From IMG/VR virus record IMGVR_UViG_3300032224_001676, positions 1-64,000 of that record: a DNA stretch of 64,000 nucleotides; one strand, written 5' to 3'. The DNA is from a virus. Shown in pieces: positions 21,671 to 30,487 of the stretch. The stretch's first letter is position 1. The number at the start of each line of letters is the position of its first letter. The position numbers were made by a program, and so were the translations under genes. Under the pieces are notes generated by a model. It worked only from the letters and a program-made list of their open reading frames with translations, had not been told where the DNA came from and ran no database searches.

Positions 21671-22090
21671 TTATTGTTTTTTAATATATTTTAATTCATC
21701 AACTTGTTCAAATCCATTATTCATAACCATTTTAATAGAGGCTATATTCTCTGATTTAATCTCAGCTACAAACTCACCTTTTTTACCTTGTAAATAAATT
21801 TCTAATATTTTAGTACCATATCCTTTTCCTCTTTGGTTTGGAGCAATACTCCAAGATAAAATATACTTATCTGTATCTAAAACATCTGATCTAATAGATC
21901 CTACAGGGGTAAGATTAGTTTCTAGAATATAGATTTTTCTTTTTTCATTAGATAAACTATCTGTGAACCATTGTTTATGAGTTGATTCTGATATTTCTCC
22001 TGTGGTAAATGAGTTTTCTCTAGTGGAAGGATCATTTCTCCAGTCAAGGAGAGTTTTCCAATCATTAAATGTTGCCTCTCTTAATATCAT
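21671..22090 (-). CDS. GNAT N-acetyltransferase (139 aa)
   Basis: Acetyl-CoA-dependent N-acyltransferase. The fold starts 'LREATFNDWKTLLDWRNDP', and the acetyl-CoA loop is 'APNQRGKGYGTKIL' near residue 83. This is the type (PseH/LegH-like) that acetylates the 4-amino group of a nonulosonic-acid precursor. It overlaps neuB by 4 nt, so it probably acts in the same route. Confidence 0.8.
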   Translation of the reverse strand: MILREATFNDWKTLLDWRNDPSTRENSFTTGEISESTHKQWFTDSLSNEKRKIYILETNLTPVGSIRSDVLDTDKYILSWSIAPNQRGKGYGTKILEIYLQGKKGEFVAEIKSENIASIKMVMNNGFEQVDELKYIKKQ

Positions 22091-23061
22091 ATAAAATCAT
22101 CGTATTTATATTCTTTAGTAGCGGCTATACCTAACAATGATTCAAACTCACTAGCAGGCGTACATCCTTCTAAAAAAGGTCTTTTAGTTGTAATATTATC
22201 TATAGTTAAAATCTCTCCAGGTTTAATATCTGTTTTAGCTACTACTGAACGCATCGCTTGTTTGAATGCTTGTTCTGAGTCTGATATTCCATTTGATGTT
22301 TGTTTCGAAATAGATTTTTCAGCAAATATAATATTTTGAATCATCTCTTTTAATTCGTTTGGTTCTAAAGCAAATGGATGGTCAGGTCCAGGTAAATGTT
22401 TACTTAAAGTAAAATGTTTTTCAATTATTGTTGCTCCGGCGGCTACTGCTAAAGCAGGTGTTAAAGTACTTTCAGTATGATCAGATAAGCCCCAACTGTA
22501 TCTTGTATCTTGAGCTAATTGTCTAACAATTCCTACCCCAGCATCTTCAATTGGAGTTGGGTAAGCATTATTAGCATACATAAAACTTAAATGGTTTCCA
22601 TATTTGTTAGCTATGTCAAATATTTTACCTAAATAATTCATTTCAAATCCAATACCTAAAGATATAACTAAAGGTAATTTAGATGAAGCTACCATGTCAA
22701 CAAATCTAAAATCTGTAGATTCAAACCCAGCTATTTTTAATCGTTTAACTCCTAAGTTAACTAACTCATCAACTGCTTTTTCATCAAATGGAGTGGACAT
22801 AAACTCAATACCTATCTCATCACAGTATTGCTTTAGATCTTTTTGCCACTCACGAGGCAATTCAATATCTTTAATAAGTTGATTTATATTTTTATACCCA
22901 GCAAAATTAGGAGTATTTTTACTATAAAGAGTTTCTGATGAGTATGTTTGAAATTTAACAGCTTGGGCTCCTGATTCTTTGGCTACATCTATCAGTTTTA
23001 GGGCTTGATTAAAATTTTTATTATGGTTGGCTCCTGCTTCTGCTATTACAAATGTATTCAT
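22087..23061 (-). CDS. NeuB-family nonulosonic acid synthase (324 aa)
   Basis: Condenses phosphoenolpyruvate with a hexosamine-derived aldose to give a nine-carbon sialic, pseudaminic or legionaminic acid. TIM-barrel motifs: 'FVIAEAGANHN', 'AQAVKFQTY', 'EFMSTPFDEKAVD', 'RLKIAGFES', 'WGLSDHT' and 'IIEKHFTL...GPDHPFALEP'. A C-terminal SAF (antifreeze-like) domain, about 265-324, holds 'MRSVVAKTDIKPGEILT'. Full length. The exact acid cannot be assigned by eye. Confidence 0.92.
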   Translation of the reverse strand: MNTFVIAEAGANHNKNFNQALKLIDVAKESGAQAVKFQTYSSETLYSKNTPNFAGYKNINQLIKDIELPREWQKDLKQYCDEIGIEFMSTPFDEKAVDELVNLGVKRLKIAGFESTDFRFVDMVASSKLPLVISLGIGFEMNYLGKIFDIANKYGNHLSFMYANNAYPTPIEDAGVGIVRQLAQDTRYSWGLSDHTESTLTPALAVAAGATIIEKHFTLSKHLPGPDHPFALEPNELKEMIQNIIFAEKSISKQTSNGISDSEQAFKQAMRSVVAKTDIKPGEILTIDNITTKRPFLEGCTPASEFESLLGIAATKEYKYDDFI

Positions 23062-23867
23062 ATTAAGTATTTTAATAACTTACTTGCTTCTTCAAAATTA
23101 TTCATACATTGAGTTTTATTTGCAACATTATCTACAAAATAAAACATTTCATCAATGTACATACTATTATCTAAAACAAATTCTACTCTTTTTAATCTAT
23201 TATCTTTTAACACATCATAATACCTTAAATAATCTTCAGACAAATAGTTTAAATGGAAATCAGCTATAGTACCATTTTTAAATTTAATAGTACCTGTAGT
23301 TAAATCTTCTGTATCGTTTGTTATGTTGGTAAGTTTTCTGTGAAGATAAGAAATATCTTCTATTTCTCCAAACTTAAAGTAAAGATAATCTAACTCATGT
23401 ATAGCATCTAGTAATATTCCTCCTCCTAAATGTTTATTAGCACTATATGATTTTAAATGATCAGTCATAGGTCTCCATTTTTTAAGATCATATCCAAAAT
23501 AAACATTAATGTATTTACTTTTAGAATCAATTCGTTGCACCTCAGGAGTAAATCTTAAGTTACAGCCTACCATTGTAATTAGATTTTTTTCTTTTACTAT
23601 TTTTAATAGTTCATCTAATCCCTCATTTGATGTATAAAATGGTTTTTCACAAAATATAGGTATATTATGATTAGCTAATTTTAAGCAATGTTCTATATGA
23701 TTTATGTTTGGAGTGCAAACTAAACCCATATCAAACCCTTCACTTAATATATTATCTATATTGTCTATCTCATCAATATCAACTATACGAGTTTTAACTC
23801 CAAATTTATTTAAGTTTGTTGAGTGTCTTTTACCTATAGAACCACCTCCAATTACAATCGCTTTCAT
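23058..23867 (-). CDS. Gfo/Idh/MocA-type oxidoreductase (269 aa)
   Basis: NAD(P)-dependent sugar dehydrogenase family. 'KAIVIGGGSIGKRH' is the Rossmann loop, 'PIFCEKPF' the conserved EKP motif, and 'GGGILLDAIHELDYL' the C-terminal substrate-site helix with its histidine. Somewhat shorter than usual (~330). In nonulosonic-acid loci of environmental bacteria such enzymes often sit between the CMP-sugar synthetase and neuB, as here. Confidence 0.85.
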   Translation of the reverse strand: MKAIVIGGGSIGKRHSTNLNKFGVKTRIVDIDEIDNIDNILSEGFDMGLVCTPNINHIEHCLKLANHNIPIFCEKPFYTSNEGLDELLKIVKEKNLITMVGCNLRFTPEVQRIDSKSKYINVYFGYDLKKWRPMTDHLKSYSANKHLGGGILLDAIHELDYLYFKFGEIEDISYLHRKLTNITNDTEDLTTGTIKFKNGTIADFHLNYLSEDYLRYYDVLKDNRLKRVEFVLDNSMYIDEMFYFVDNVANKTQCMNNFEEASKLLKYLI

Positions 23868-24553
23868 TTATTTAAATATAATTTTTCAGCTACTTCAAAT
23901 TGCCACGGCCAATCAATATCAAAACATTCTATTTCATCCATTACAAAGAAGTTTGGATTACCAGGTGTTTTAAATGTACCCATGTATATTCCATTACTAA
24001 CATCTTCAGTTGAACCAGCATATAATGAATGAGCTGCTTCATAACATGTTTCTACAAATTTAGTTTCTAATGTAGCTAAGTATTTATCTTCTCCAAAGAA
24101 ACGATTTAACATAGCACCTTCCTTATTAAACAAAAATGTTTTCTTCTCAAACACTCCAAATAACCCATTCGAATCTACTTCTAAAAAACGTTTAACAAAA
24201 TTATCTATTGTTTCTATTTTTAATAAAGGATTACAAGCGTTGATAATCACAAAATGTTTAAATGGAAGTTTATCATGCCACTCAAATACTTTTTGTAATG
24301 TAATTGGCTCTTGAGTTGACTCTTCACTTCTAATAAAATAGTTAATATTATGCTTTTCAGCAATATCTATTAATTCTTGATCCATAATAGACAAATAAAA
24401 ATTTTCTTTAGGGATAAGATCTGATTGGATAATTTTATTAACTGCTATCTCAAATAAGCTAGAGTCAGCAAATGGTTTAAGCATTTTATTAGGAACCCTA
24501 GTTGATTGGGTTCGTGCTTGAATAATAAAAACTACATCATTTATGTTTTTCAT
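23864..24553 (-). CDS. CMP-nonulosonate cytidylyltransferase (229 aa)
   Basis: Activates the nonulosonic acid with CTP. 'VVFIIQARTQSTRVPNKMLKPF' is the nucleotide-binding N-terminus (normally xRxxSxRxPxKxL), 'FVIINACNPLLK' matches the central loop, and 'DEIECFDIDWPWQFEVAE' carries the metal-binding DxD near the end. Size typical of NeuA/PseF. Overlaps the oxidoreductase by 4 nt. Confidence 0.85.
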   Translation of the reverse strand: MKNINDVVFIIQARTQSTRVPNKMLKPFADSSLFEIAVNKIIQSDLIPKENFYLSIMDQELIDIAEKHNINYFIRSEESTQEPITLQKVFEWHDKLPFKHFVIINACNPLLKIETIDNFVKRFLEVDSNGLFGVFEKKTFLFNKEGAMLNRFFGEDKYLATLETKFVETCYEAAHSLYAGSTEDVSNGIYMGTFKTPGNPNFFVMDEIECFDIDWPWQFEVAEKLYLNK

Positions 24554-24554
24554 A

Positions 24555-25121
24555 TTATTTATTTAAATATATAAATCCTGTTGGTTGTCCATTTGTTGAT
24601 GGTCTAAAATGTTTTCTTTCAAACATATCTAGATATTTTTTATCTGGGTTAAATTTAGTGTGTGGGCCTGAGTATTCAGGTGGGTACTCATGGATTAGTA
24701 TGTTTTTACAATTATGGTCTAGAAGGTATTGTATAAATCTATTTTGTATCTCAGTTGTAACATACATTAAAGTTCCTTGAGTATAAACTAAACTAGTTGA
24801 TAAATCGTCATCAAAATTATCTATGTAATCTTCAATACTGCATTGGTAGTAAACCAGATTATTAGTTTTACAAACCCAATCTATATAATTTAAGGGAGCT
24901 AAATCAAATCCAACACAATGATACTCATCTTGAAATGGAATAAAATCTCTTCCATTTGAACATCCAAAATTTATAATAGTGTTAACATAATTTGGCAATT
25001 GAGATTTATACTCAAGAAGAATTGGTTCTGGAGAGTTACCTATCTCATTTAAGCTATCATGTTTAAAATAATGCTCAAAAAAGCTGTCATATTGATAGGG
25101 TTTATGAGAGTGTTCTTTCAT
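24555..25121 (-). CDS. class I SAM-dependent methyltransferase (188 aa)
   Basis: 'TIINFGCSNGRDFIPFQDEYHCVGFDLAPLNY' near residue 50 gives motif I (GCSNGRD) and the acidic residue of motif II. The C-terminal half with 'ILIHEYPPEY' fits the remaining strands. It may methylate a sugar in the glycan made here. The acceptor is unknown. Confidence 0.75.
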   Translation of the reverse strand: MKEHSHKPYQYDSFFEHYFKHDSLNEIGNSPEPILLEYKSQLPNYVNTIINFGCSNGRDFIPFQDEYHCVGFDLAPLNYIDWVCKTNNLVYYQCSIEDYIDNFDDDLSTSLVYTQGTLMYVTTEIQNRFIQYLLDHNCKNILIHEYPPEYSGPHTKFNPDKKYLDMFERKHFRPSTNGQPTGFIYLNK

Positions 25122-25126
25122 TAATA

Positions 25127-26401
25127 TTAATTATTTTTTCTAAAGATAGCTACACTTCGTTTCCCTTCCAAAGCATTATCTATATTATTTAAGTTTTCAC
25201 TTACAAATTTAAATGCTTTATCAGCTGCTTTAATTGTTTTCTCAATATCTTTTTTAGTATGAGAGAACTGGATGTAAACTACATTTGGAAACAATATGTT
25301 TTGTTTTACCATTTCTTGATAAAATAGTGCTTTTAACCCATCTGCGTCTTCATAAGTATTTGAATTAAAAGATAAATTATGTCTTAAAGCATCTCCAGCG
25401 AATGTAATATCTAGATTATATTTAGCTGCTGTTTCTTTAATACCTTTATCTAACATATTTCCTAAGTCCCATAAGTAATTATAGTCTTTAGTTTTTAATT
25501 CTTTAATAGTAGCAATAGCAGCTGCTAAAGATAAAGCTTCACCACCAAATGTCATAGAAAAGAAAGCATGATTTAATTCATTCATGTACTCTGCTTTACC
25601 AGCAATGATACCTAAAGGCATTCCATTTGCTACTGCTTTGCCCATACAACACAAATCAGGAGTGACACCAAAATATTCTTGTGCTCCACCTAAACTCCAC
25701 CTAAATCCAGTCACTACTTCATCAAAAATAAGTAATGCTTCATATTTAGTACATAATTTTTTAACTCCAGCTAGATAACCTGGTTTAGGAGTTGTTAATG
25801 CTTGAGGTTCTAAAATTACTCCTGCTACGTCTCCTTTTTTAAGTAAATTTTCTAAACTTTCTAAGTTGTTAAACTCAAACTCATCAATTAAGTCCTTTAA
25901 ACAAGATGGAACACCATATGGTCTCATTGTAATAGCATGCCAATCACCCCATCCATGATAACCACCTGAAGGTTTTAGTATTTTTTCCTTTTTAGTGTAT
26001 GAACGAGCAATTCTCACTGCTGCTAAATCAGCATCTGTACCATTTTTACAAAATCTAACTTGTTCAGCGCAAGGTACAACTTCATTCACTAATTGAGCTA
26101 ATTCTTGTTCTAACAATGTAGGCCAAGAAAATATAATTCCGTTTTTAAGTTGTTTCTTTATTGCTTTATTTGTAGATCTATGATTGTATCCTAAAATAAT
26201 AGGACCTAAAGCACACATGTAATCGAGATATTTTTTCCCATCTAAACCATATAGATAAGCTCCTTTACCTGATTTAACAAATTTAGGATAAATACCATCT
26301 ACAAATTGATCAGGACATTTACTCATTGTTTGGGTACCTCTAGGCATTAACCTAACAGCATTGTCCCATAATTCTTGTTCGTTTATTTTTTTAGTTAGCA
26401 T
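25127..26401 (-). CDS. class III PLP aminotransferase, glutamate-1-semialdehyde aminomutase-like (424 aa)
   Basis: A full PLP enzyme: 'RFCKNGTDADLAAVRIAR', 'GYHGWGDW', 'LLIFDEVVTGFRWSLGG' with the PLP aspartate, and 'DLCCMGKAVANGMPLG' with the Schiff-base lysine. The first part (DNAVRLMPRGTQTMSK...) is typical of the GSA-aminomutase branch. In glycan loci this branch is used in sugar-amine formation in place of the DegT-type PseC. It is probably the amino-transfer step after the dehydratase. Confidence 0.85.
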   Translation of the reverse strand: MLTKKINEQELWDNAVRLMPRGTQTMSKCPDQFVDGIYPKFVKSGKGAYLYGLDGKKYLDYMCALGPIILGYNHRSTNKAIKKQLKNGIIFSWPTLLEQELAQLVNEVVPCAEQVRFCKNGTDADLAAVRIARSYTKKEKILKPSGGYHGWGDWHAITMRPYGVPSCLKDLIDEFEFNNLESLENLLKKGDVAGVILEPQALTTPKPGYLAGVKKLCTKYEALLIFDEVVTGFRWSLGGAQEYFGVTPDLCCMGKAVANGMPLGIIAGKAEYMNELNHAFFSMTFGGEALSLAAAIATIKELKTKDYNYLWDLGNMLDKGIKETAAKYNLDITFAGDALRHNLSFNSNTYEDADGLKALFYQEMVKQNILFPNVVYIQFSHTKKDIEKTIKAADKAFKFVSENLNNIDNALEGKRSVAIFRKNN

Positions 26402-27401
26402 CTTGTAATCCTTTATTAATTAAATCTGTTAAATATTGAACTGAGTCATTTAAAAACATACCTGAGTTAAATTCAGGTCCTTCGTATTTGTCAAGAGGAT
26501 ATTGTTTATCTGTAAATTGAGGTATCACACAAAGTAATTTATTGCAATGTTCTGTTGTAAACCCATCTAAAAACTCAGAATGGTAAGTAAATGGCAACTC
26601 TGTTTTAGCTATCATATCCTCATGAAATTTTTCTCCAGGTCGCATACCTATTACATTATATTTAATGTCTTTGTTAGTTATGTTAGACAAAGATTTAATA
26701 ATGGTTTCCATATCAAATGAATCAAAATATGGGATAAATACTTCTCCACCTATGCTATTAAGTAAAGATGATAAAACTGTATTAACTGCATCTTCTAAAG
26801 TAAATAAGAATCGAGTACAATCTAATGATGTGACATTTATATCTTTTTCTTGGTTTAATAATCCCATCCATAATGGAATAAATGATCCTCTACTAGCAAT
26901 TACATTTCCATATCTTACAGAACTAAAAATAGTATGAGTAGAATTATAATCAAAATTACTAAATAATCTCTCAGCTGTGAACTTAGAAGCACCATAAACA
27001 TTAATAGGTACGCATGCTTTGTCAGTAGACACTAATATACATTTATCTACCATTGCTTCCATAGATGCATTAGCTACGTTTATAGAACCTTGTATGTTTG
27101 TTTTAACACACTCTTCAGGGTAGTATTCCATATCATCTATTCGCTTCAAAGCAGCGGTGTGTATAACATAATTAGGTTTATGTTTTTTCATAGTTTTCAC
27201 TAGTTGTTCATAATCCCTAACATCACCTATCACTTTAATAATAGATTTATCTTGTCCAAAATATAAAGCTTGTTTACCTTCATCTCTACTATAAACAATA
27301 ATCTTACAATCATATTGTTTAAGTCGTTGAATAATAGCTCTACCTAATGAACCTGTTCCTCCAGTTATGAGGATTGTTTTTTTGTCAAAATTTAATCTCA
27401 T
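26391..27401 (-). CDS. PseB-like UDP-sugar 4,6-dehydratase/5-epimerase (336 aa)
   Basis: Extended short-chain dehydrogenase. 'TILITGGTGSLGRAII' is the NAD(P) loop, 'VIHTAALKRIDDMEYYPEECVKTNI' the typical PseB/CapD block, and 'STDKACVPINVYGASK' holds the catalytic YxxxK. 'MRPGEKFHEDMI' near residue 255 is also diagnostic of the family. It would start the nonulosonic-acid route from UDP-GlcNAc. It overlaps the aminotransferase by 11 nt. Confidence 0.9.
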   Translation of the reverse strand: MRLNFDKKTILITGGTGSLGRAIIQRLKQYDCKIIVYSRDEGKQALYFGQDKSIIKVIGDVRDYEQLVKTMKKHKPNYVIHTAALKRIDDMEYYPEECVKTNIQGSINVANASMEAMVDKCILVSTDKACVPINVYGASKFTAERLFSNFDYNSTHTIFSSVRYGNVIASRGSFIPLWMGLLNQEKDINVTSLDCTRFLFTLEDAVNTVLSSLLNSIGGEVFIPYFDSFDMETIIKSLSNITNKDIKYNVIGMRPGEKFHEDMIAKTELPFTYHSEFLDGFTTEHCNKLLCVIPQFTDKQYPLDKYEGPEFNSGMFLNDSVQYLTDLINKGLQDAN

Positions 27402-28546
27402 TAATTATATAAATTTAATAAATGTTTCACTACACGTTTAGATGCTCTCCCATCATTAAAATTATCATAATATTTTAATAAAGAAGTGTTATCATAATGA
27501 TATAAAGATAAGTCACCTTTATATGATTTCAAAGTATTTTTAAAATTTTCTATGAAAAAGTTATATCTTTCTTTAAATTCTTCTACTCTATGTTCTCCTA
27601 TTTTATCCATAAATTCATCCCAAGAACTAACATTCATTAATGGTGCCCAGAAATTATATTCATTGCCTTTAAAATTATTAAATTCCATATCTGATAGTAC
27701 TCCGCTATTGTCAGAGATATAAAATATAGATTTATTAAAATATAAAGGGTAATACATCACTGATGTTATTATTCCTATATGTATGTCCCCAAGTTTAGCA
27801 AAAGCATACATTTCTCCTTCATCACCTATAACTCTAAATGAAGGAGACGCGACTAAACATTTATCTTTAAATTCACTTGAATAATCTGTAAATTCTTTAG
27901 GGTGAGGTTTATAGAATAAATGATGAGTATCTTTGTAGATAGATTCTATTTCTTTAGATACCTCTATAATATTTGGTCTAATATTATCTTCCATTGAACC
28001 ATATAATACTATCACAGGTTTAGTTATATTATATTTTTGTTCTATGTCTTTAGTAGATATATTTTTTAAATTATCAAACTTTGGAATTCCTACTATTTGA
28101 GATTTATTTTTAATCCACCCTGCTTTAATTTTAGTTTCATAAGTCCAATAACTATGATCAAAGAACATATCAATCATATTAGTTGGGAACTTCATTCTAC
28201 TTAAAATCTCTAATCGAGTTTTTATATTATTATAAAGCCAAGACGAATTTTCTAAATTGCAAACTATAGTCCCAACTTGTTTAAATTCTACTATCAAATT
28301 TGTTTCTGGGTACCATGCCTCTCTAGTAATTAATAATACATCTGGTTTGAATGGCAATGTAAAACCTATAGATTTAGATTCAAAATTAGGGTATTTAGAA
28401 TAATCAATATTGGATTCAAATGTTAGTTCTCCGTTTATAGGGTAGATAAATAAATAATTACATTCGCATTGAGATAATTCATTAACTATGTTTCTAACTT
28501 CATTATAACCCCTATTATCCGAGGCAAATACTAAAATTTTCTTCAT
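27401..28546 (-). CDS. GT-B capsule/CDP-glycerol-transferase-like protein (381 aa)
   Basis: A two-domain GT-B layout. The second half has 'KPVIVLYGSMED' at the start of the nucleotide domain and 'HHLFYKPHPKEF' (KPHP motif), which is typical of CDP-glycerol glycerophosphotransferases and Kps-type capsule enzymes. The late 'GIITSVMYYPLYFNK' fits the donor site. The substrate cannot be told. One-base overlap with the PseB-like gene. Confidence 0.65.
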   Translation of the reverse strand: MKKILVFASDNRGYNEVRNIVNELSQCECNYLFIYPINGELTFESNIDYSKYPNFESKSIGFTLPFKPDVLLITREAWYPETNLIVEFKQVGTIVCNLENSSWLYNNIKTRLEILSRMKFPTNMIDMFFDHSYWTYETKIKAGWIKNKSQIVGIPKFDNLKNISTKDIEQKYNITKPVIVLYGSMEDNIRPNIIEVSKEIESIYKDTHHLFYKPHPKEFTDYSSEFKDKCLVASPSFRVIGDEGEMYAFAKLGDIHIGIITSVMYYPLYFNKSIFYISDNSGVLSDMEFNNFKGNEYNFWAPLMNVSSWDEFMDKIGEHRVEEFKERYNFFIENFKNTLKSYKGDLSLYHYDNTSLLKYYDNFNDGRASKRVVKHLLNLYN

Positions 28547-28547
28547 G

Positions 28548-29396
28548 TTAGAATTTTTTAATCATACCATATTCATCAAACATAGGCATTTTTCCCCATT
28601 TTGTTACCCACTTAATAGAATTAGAAACCTCAGCTTCTTTTTGACGTTGAGATGATTTACCATCATTTTCTTCTAATCGATGGCTACCTCTAGCTCCAAA
28701 ATGCCATACAACAGACTTAGTAGGCATTACAAATCTTACATCATGTTGTAACATTCTAAGGAATAAATCCATGTCATCCCAACTGGCAGGAGCAAAAATT
28801 GGGTCATTGCCTCCAACTTCATCCCATACTGATTTTTTAACTAATCCACTTACACCTTCACCTTTAGGAATTTCTAAATTATTTAAATCACTAAACTCTT
28901 TAGAAAATTGTTCTAGTTTTTTACTATCAAAATTATGATAATAACCTCCAAATATTTCAGGATTAACTAATAATGTTCCCCATCTATCAGGAGAATTAAA
29001 CATATTAGGTTCAATTCTAAAACTATTTACCCATAGTTTCTCATTAGGATATTTTTGATGAACATTATATAAAGCTAAATCCCAATCTTTAGTAACATAA
29101 AAATCTGAGTGTAGGAAATTTATATACTCAGTTTGAACATGGTCAGCACATATGTTCATTCCTCCTCCAATTCCTCTAACTGTAGTGTTATTAGGCTCGG
29201 TAATTAAAGTTAGGTTGTATTCGTCTTTAACTTGTTCTAACCACTCATTTGTCCCATCAGTACAGTTCTCAGCATGAATTATAAAGGGAGCGTCTTTAAA
29301 ATGGCTATTTACTCTAACTGACTCTACTGCTATTTTAAGATAATTAAGATTATTATATGTAGAGATACAAAAAGTTAAAGGATTAGAGTGTGTCAT
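28548..29396 (-). CDS. family 2-type glycosyltransferase (282 aa)
   Basis: GT-A fold: 'LTFCISTYNNLNYLKIAVESV', 'FIIHAENCTDGTNEWLEQV', a metal site at 'FLHSDFYV', 'ASWDDMDLFLRM' as the acceptor-side acidic motif, and 'VWHFGARGSH'. It resembles the GT at 18592 over its whole first domain (note 'NEWLEQVKDEYNL' against 'VKWLEQVKDKYNL'), so the two are likely paralogues. I start at MTHSNPLTF; a longer frame to 29492 is within the upstream gene. Confidence 0.85.
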   Translation of the reverse strand: MTHSNPLTFCISTYNNLNYLKIAVESVRVNSHFKDAPFIIHAENCTDGTNEWLEQVKDEYNLTLITEPNNTTVRGIGGGMNICADHVQTEYINFLHSDFYVTKDWDLALYNVHQKYPNEKLWVNSFRIEPNMFNSPDRWGTLLVNPEIFGGYYHNFDSKKLEQFSKEFSDLNNLEIPKGEGVSGLVKKSVWDEVGGNDPIFAPASWDDMDLFLRMLQHDVRFVMPTKSVVWHFGARGSHRLEENDGKSSQRQKEAEVSNSIKWVTKWGKMPMFDEYGMIKKF

Positions 29397-30012
29397 AATA
29401 ATCGTTTTGTTTTTCTTGTCGTTCAATTGTTTTGATATGGTATAAAGCCCATTCCTCTTCCATAGGTAGATACGCATATTCTTTTTCTCCATCTAATCTT
29501 TCATGAACCTTATTTTTCCATTTAATCTCAGGAGTGTTTTTATAAATTCGTGTTTGCATATCAGGCCAGTTAACCCATCCTTTTTCATTTACATTCCATC
29601 TCCATTTTTGAATATGCTCTTGAGTTAAACCCTCTACTATGTTTACTCTAGGTACAGCATACAAATCAACTGTTGGGTTATATCCTAATACTGCTGGTAG
29701 ATTTTCTATAAATTCAGTATGTGGATACTCATCTGCATCTATCTGAAATACATAATCGCCGGAGCAGTATGATGTTAGTTTATTCTTCCAATCAGCAAAA
29801 TGTCCTTCGAACTCTCCCGGCCATACTACCATGTGATCCATGTTATGCATCTCGTAGTGGCGTAGTGTTGATATTAACTCGTCGTTAGGCTTTGTTGTAT
29901 CAACTAACACAACAATCTCATCCTGCTCTCGCTTATGCTTAAGAAGAAGGTCAAGCAAACGCCTAACCTCTTCTAACTCATTGCATACTGTAATTGCGTA
30001 ACTAATTTTCAT
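29383..30012 (-). CDS. family 2-type glycosyltransferase (209 aa)
   Basis: 'ISYAITVCNELEEVRRLLDLLL' opens the fold, 'YVFQIDADEYPH' supplies the DxD, and 'KVHERLDG' with 'ALYHIKT' is the C-terminal motif set typical of short GT2 enzymes. 209 aa. The promoter -7 box lies 5 nt before the ATG, so a leaderless message is possible. It heads the lower half of the glycan block. Confidence 0.85.
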   Translation of the reverse strand: MKISYAITVCNELEEVRRLLDLLLKHKREQDEIVVLVDTTKPNDELISTLRHYEMHNMDHMVVWPGEFEGHFADWKNKLTSYCSGDYVFQIDADEYPHTEFIENLPAVLGYNPTVDLYAVPRVNIVEGLTQEHIQKWRWNVNEKGWVNWPDMQTRIYKNTPEIKWKNKVHERLDGEKEYAYLPMEEEWALYHIKTIERQEKQNDYYDTL

Positions 30013-30017
30013 ATAAC

Positions 30018-30049
30018 CTAATATAATATTACTTTGCTAATAAGCCAAT
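30018..30049 (-). promoter_or_regulatory. phage promoter, TTGG-N19-TATATTAG
   Basis: ATTGG (30045-30049), 19 bp, TATATTAG (30018-30025), weaker in its last bases than the others. It overlaps the end of the gene at 30029, and its spacing to the GT start codon (5 nt) matches the leaderless pattern. Confidence 0.5.
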
Positions 30050-30487
30050 ATAATCTATAGCTTCTATAAAATCTCTTTCTTCAAAATGTTGAAGTGTATC
30101 CATATCCATTCTATATTCATAAAATTTCCCTGGTTGTTTTGGGATTGGAAATTTATGTTTTTCTTCTTCAGTTACAGGAACTGCTTTTACAGCTGCCCAC
30201 ATCCAATTATCAGCACTAGTACCATTTGCAAATATCATACCTTGAGTAGGTTGATTAATGGTTTGTGGTAACCAAATTAATTTTGTTTCTGGGTCTTCCC
30301 AAGCTAGTTCTTTGTACAACTCAGGCAATATCTCCATTTGCTCATTATAAAAATCACTATTTTTAGTCATTAATGAGTTAGTCCAATACCCACAAGACAA
30401 AGACATCCAGTTTGTTATATCAGGAGTAACTTGTGTTTCATAACATAAGTCTCCTCCTGATTTAGGGCAATTTATAATTTTATCCAT
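30029..30487 (-). CDS. conserved phage protein (152 aa)
   Basis: 'CPKSGGDLCYETQVTPDITNWMSLSCGYWTNSLM' is a pattern I associate with a protein family of marine T4-like phages. It has three or four cysteines near the N-terminus and many aromatics. Role unknown. It lies inside the glycosyltransferase block, overlapping the GT upstream by 8 nt. Confidence 0.6.
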   Translation of the reverse strand: MDKIINCPKSGGDLCYETQVTPDITNWMSLSCGYWTNSLMTKNSDFYNEQMEILPELYKELAWEDPETKLIWLPQTINQPTQGMIFANGTSADNWMWAAVKAVPVTEEEKHKFPIPKQPGKFYEYRMDMDTLQHFEERDFIEAIDYIGLLAK

